Shown here: positions 6,342 to 7,494 of the stretch, in pieces
Layout of the letters: the number at the start of each line of letters is the position of its first letter
Numbering within the stretch: position 1 is the first letter of the stretch
Origin: Chloroflexi bacterium RBG_13_51_18
GTDB lineage: Bacteria; Chloroflexota; Dehalococcoidia; Dehalococcoidales; RBG-16-60-22
Length of the DNA stretch: 7,494 nt
Direction: 5' to 3'
Assembly (NCBI GenBank): GCA_001796495.1
Contig: MGMR01000096.1
Location: forward strand, 7,920 to 15,413
Notes under the pieces: model-generated
Told to the model about the DNA's origin: nothing
What the model saw: only the letters and a program-made list of their open reading frames with translations
The model's database searches: none
Translations under genes and position numbers: made by a program

Positions 6342-7343
6342 CTATTTCATGAAGGGCATTACAACGCCCTTGATATATCCCGGAGTTCTTTTGAGGTTGT
6401 CCTGGAAAGCTTTATCGATGTCTTCCAGTTTGTATTTATGCGTTACCAGCTTGTTCATGGGGAAGATGCCGTTTTTTATCGCCCACATAGCCCGAATCAG
6501 TTCGCTCTGGTAGTCCGTGGACATGCCGATGCCCTGCGGACTGTAGATGATGGGGCACTTTATCCAGCTGAATAATTCGTAGGTGTCCGGCGTCTGGTGC
6601 CAGCCAACGGCGATAATTTTGGCCCGGTTGGTTTTGATAACTTCTCCGACCATCTTAATGCCCGGCGGGTGACCAACGACCTCGATAGCCACATCCACCC
6701 CTCTGCCGCCGGTAATTTTCATTACCTCTGCCGTGACATCAATTTTAGCGGGGTTGAGGGTAATGGTGGCGCCGAGTTCTTTAGCCAGCTTGAGTCTGCC
6801 GTCATCAAGATCGGCGACGATGTACTCCCTTATCTTGGGGCTGGCTACCCCGGCTATGATTCCCAGTCCCATGAAGCCGCAGCCTACCTGGAAAACGTAA
6901 TCGCCGAACTCCGGCGTGGCCGTCCTGGTAATGGATACGATGCTCATCATAGGCTCGCCGAGAGCGTGCTCGAACGGGACACCGTCGGGAATCTTTTCAA
7001 TAACCGAGCCGTGGCCGCGTGCTACGCGGTCGGTAGGGTTGCAGGCAGTATATTCGGCGTAGCAGTCGGCAGGCCAGAAGCCGGTTATACGGTCATCCTC
7101 CTTAAAGCCTTTAACGTTTTTGCCCACCTCCACCACCGTGCCGGCCGGCTCATGTCCCGCCCGTCGGGGGAAGGGATTATGCTTTTTCATTTCCTCGCTT
7201 TGAGAGTCGACATATCCCGGCATATCGCTGGAACAGACACCGCAGGCTTCTATTTTCACCAGCATTTCATCGGGGCTGATTTCGGGCATGGGGATATCTC
7301 TAATTTCGAATTTACGGGGGGCAACGATAAAGGCGGCTTTCAT
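6342..7343 (-). CDS. Zinc-dependent alcohol dehydrogenase lacking the structural-zinc loop (MDR superfamily)
   Basis: A 333-residue medium-chain dehydrogenase, first gene of the operon. The catalytic domain has C37-S-S-D40, G63-H64-E65-P and G-E130-P, the expected catalytic zinc ligands. The four-cysteine structural zinc loop is absent: between ITGFWPADCYAEY and ACNPTDR only isolated cysteines remain. The cofactor site is G154-C-G156-F-M-G159, with D178 (VADLDD) at the end of the second Rossmann strand, which points to NAD. GGRGVDVAIEVVG (212-224) is the usual following segment. The start is the ATG at 7341-7343 with AAAGGAG 10 nt upstream; a longer reading from 7409 would cover the promoter region. 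It is only distantly similar to the other dehydrogenase in the operon, so the two probably act on different substrates or steps. The role is inferred as oxidation of an alcohol or reduction of a carbonyl; the exact substrate is unknown. Confidence 0.88.
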   Translation of the reverse strand: MKAAFIVAPRKFEIRDIPMPEISPDEMLVKIEACGVCSSDMPGYVDSQSEEMKKHNPFPRRAGHEPAGTVVEVGKNVKGFKEDDRITGFWPADCYAEYTACNPTDRVARGHGSVIEKIPDGVPFEHALGEPMMSIVSITRTATPEFGDYVFQVGCGFMGLGIIAGVASPKIREYIVADLDDGRLKLAKELGATITLNPAKIDVTAEVMKITGGRGVDVAIEVVGHPPGIKMVGEVIKTNRAKIIAVGWHQTPDTYELFSWIKCPIIYSPQGIGMSTDYQSELIRAMWAIKNGIFPMNKLVTHKYKLEDIDKAFQDNLKRTPGYIKGVVMPFMK

Positions 7344-7379
7344 GAGAAGATTTCTCCTTTCAGCAAGAGGCTGTAAATG

Positions 7380-7409
7380 ATTGTACTCCTTCCGCCCGCA
7401 TCCGTTCAA
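7380..7409 (-). promoter_or_regulatory. Likely promoter of the eight-gene operon
   Basis: On the minus strand TTGAAC (7404-7409) and TACAAT (7380-7385) are 18 nt apart, four and five of six matches to the sigma-70 consensus. The -10 box lies 36 nt before the ATG of the first dehydrogenase, leaving a leader of about 30 nt that contains the ribosome binding site AAAGGAG (7354-7360). Visual match, well placed. Confidence 0.6.
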
Positions 7410-7431
7410 TTTTTACCCTTCCCCTCCCGCC

Positions 7432-7460
7432 TTGACATGTATTTGCCGTTTACCTATCCT
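7432..7460 (+). promoter_or_regulatory. Divergent promoter for a gene beyond the right edge
   Basis: On the plus strand a perfect TTGACA (7432-7437) is followed after exactly 17 nt by TATCCT (7455-7460), four of six to the -10 consensus. Downstream is an AT-rich leader and a GGAG at 7484-7487. It lies back to back with the operon promoter, the two -35 boxes being 22 nt apart, so one bound protein could affect both. Confidence 0.55.
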
Positions 7461-7483
7461 TTAATTAGAACGATTTTATTTTT

Positions 7484-7487
7484 GGAG
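7484..7487 (+). promoter_or_regulatory. Ribosome binding site of an off-window divergent gene
   Basis: GGAG on the plus strand after a T-rich stretch, with 7 nt left to the window end. A start codon at or just past 7495 would be well spaced. No coding sequence of that gene is inside the window. Confidence 0.45.
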
Positions 7488-7494
7488 AATTCGG

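Noticed and set aside
6597..7376. A 259-residue open frame on the plus strand
   Set aside because: It is exactly antisense to the first dehydrogenase, has no recognisable motif or ribosome binding site and reads as a codon-bias shadow.
1..7494. CRISPR arrays, tRNA or rRNA genes, insertion sequences, attachment sites
   Set aside because: No regularly spaced repeats, no tRNA-like cloverleaf noticed, no transposase or integrase motifs and no terminal inverted repeats were seen; almost all bases are accounted for by genes.

Overview
The window looks like a piece of an anaerobic bacterial genome of moderate GC content, with strong AGGAGG-type ribosome binding sites and two TTG start codons. The gene families (split transketolase, TIM-barrel amidohydrolase, two zinc alcohol dehydrogenases, VOC protein) and their general style recall uncultured Chloroflexota (Dehalococcoidia) or similar sediment bacteria. 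That placement is an impression only: there is no marker gene here.

Layout. At the left edge (1-456, + strand) lies the end of a gene for a SnoaL-like lipoprotein, its start cut by the window edge. A strong hairpin terminator (480-521) follows. From there to 7343 everything is on the minus strand and reads as one operon of eight genes. In transcription order these are: zinc-dependent dehydrogenase without a structural-zinc loop (6342-7343), metal-dependent amidohydrolase (5227-6306), VOC/glyoxalase-fold protein (4644-5132), zinc-dependent dehydrogenase with the four-Cys structural site (3590-4606), a 67-residue zinc ribbon (3352-3555), transketolase N-terminal subunit (2460-3362), transketolase C-terminal subunit (1478-2473) and a two-domain cupin (538-1461). 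Gaps run from -14 to +37 nt, except for 94 nt upstream of the VOC gene, which holds a possible internal promoter. A promoter fits just upstream of the first gene (7380-7409). A second promoter points the other way (7432-7460) and ends in a ribosome binding site at the window edge, so a divergent gene probably begins just past 7494.

How the genes may work together. The set looks catabolic: two NAD(H)-type alcohol/polyol dehydrogenases, a hydrolase or decarboxylase of the amidohydrolase-2 family, a VOC enzyme (epimerase, isomerase or lyase type), a thiamine-diphosphate C-C ligase/lyase and a bicupin that could be an isomerase, oxygenase or sensor. No kinase, transporter or regulator is in view and the substrate is not identifiable. 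The most unusual part is the transketolase pair. Several normally conserved active-site residues are changed, and the genes overlap each other and a small zinc-ribbon gene, which suggests a transketolase-like enzyme of unassigned substrate with a possible third subunit.
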